From: Firm-08 sp045546995
GTDB taxonomy: Bacteria; Bacillota; Clostridia; Oscillospirales; QAKW01
DNA length: 5,304 nt
Assembly: GCA_045546995.1 (NCBI GenBank)
Contig: JAZQDW010000017.1
Span: 1 to 5,304 of the forward strand
Direction: 5' to 3'
Under the pieces are notes generated by a model. The model had not been told where the DNA came from. It worked only from the letters and a program-made list of their open reading frames with translations, and did no database searches. The position numbers and the translations under genes were made by a program. Positions 5,226 through 5,304 of this stretch are shown in pieces. Within the stretch, counting starts at the first letter, position 1. Each line of letters starts with the position of its first letter.

Positions 5226-5258
5226 AAAATCCGATCATCGAAAAGATGGTCGGATTTT
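5226..5258. terminator. Terminator-like hairpin near the right edge
   Basis: AAAATCCGATCATC (5226-5239) pairs with GATGGTCGGATTTT (5245-5258), one G-U pair, loop GAAAA, followed by more T and then an AT-rich stretch. It could end a plus-strand transcript from the structured region or a minus-strand gene beyond the right edge. Confidence 0.65.
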
Positions 5259-5304
5259 TCTTTATATACAGATGAAAACAGCTCCGAGGTCACAACGATC
5301 TCCG

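Larger units (their letters stand above)
4779..5304. other. Structured intergenic region without a convincing gene
   Basis: Open frames exist on both strands but they overlap each other, cross strong hairpins and have poor starts, so none is annotated. Contents in order: a bulged stem TCCTCGCC/GGCGGAGGA (4795-4802 with 4816-4824), a terminator-like hairpin (4860-4892), a long hairpin (4987-5061), a GC-rich stretch containing CCCTTCGGG, a decayed stem AAAACC/GGTTTT near 5149-5174, and a terminator-like hairpin (5226-5258). The density of structure suggests a dispersed intergenic repeat or an untranslated RNA; no known RNA family was recognised. Confidence 0.5.

Overview
The window reads as chromosome of a low-to-mid GC gut-type Firmicute, most likely an Oscillospiraceae/Ruminococcaceae relative. 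The support is strong GGAGG-type ribosome sites, A/T-tailed intrinsic terminators, sigma-A-type promoters with 17-bp spacers, and the protein families seen. This placement is inferred from style, not from a marker gene. Base composition is mosaic: the left gene block is C-rich, the gene at 3763-4716 is clearly AT-rich, and the right end is GC-rich again but appears non-coding.

Left block (1-953, + strand): the C-terminal tail of a proline- and acid-rich protein, a 38-codon acidic peptide gene that appears to start at AUU, and a small HPr-kinase/PEPCK-like P-loop kinase. The three are tightly packed: the first stop codon overlaps the next ribosome site, and the next stop/start pair overlaps as ATGA. 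They end at an intrinsic terminator that begins inside the kinase stop codon. A short YxxP peptide translationally coupled to an HPrK-like kinase recalls the precursor/kinase pair of paeninodin-type lasso peptide clusters. This is the most interesting part of the window, but no cyclase, protease or RRE protein is visible, so the function is inference.

Middle block (954-3526): a hairpin-rich non-coding spacer separates two convergent units and is bounded by two identical 32-nt terminators. The minus-strand operon then runs promoter (3498-3526), SGNH hydrolase, GH39-like glycosidase, terminator (1217-1249). The two enzymes overlap by 20 bp. Both lack signal peptides, which suggests cytosolic deacylation plus hydrolysis of imported, decorated oligosaccharides.

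Right block (3527-5304): a REP-like palindrome with a 14-bp repeat present three times, then a monocistronic AT-rich minus-strand gene of unknown function with its own promoter and terminator and a cysteine-rich C-terminal part. The last ~525 bases contain no convincing gene but several strong hairpins, including a ~75-nt long hairpin at 4987-5061 and two terminator-like stems. This region looks like a structured intergenic or dispersed repeat element.
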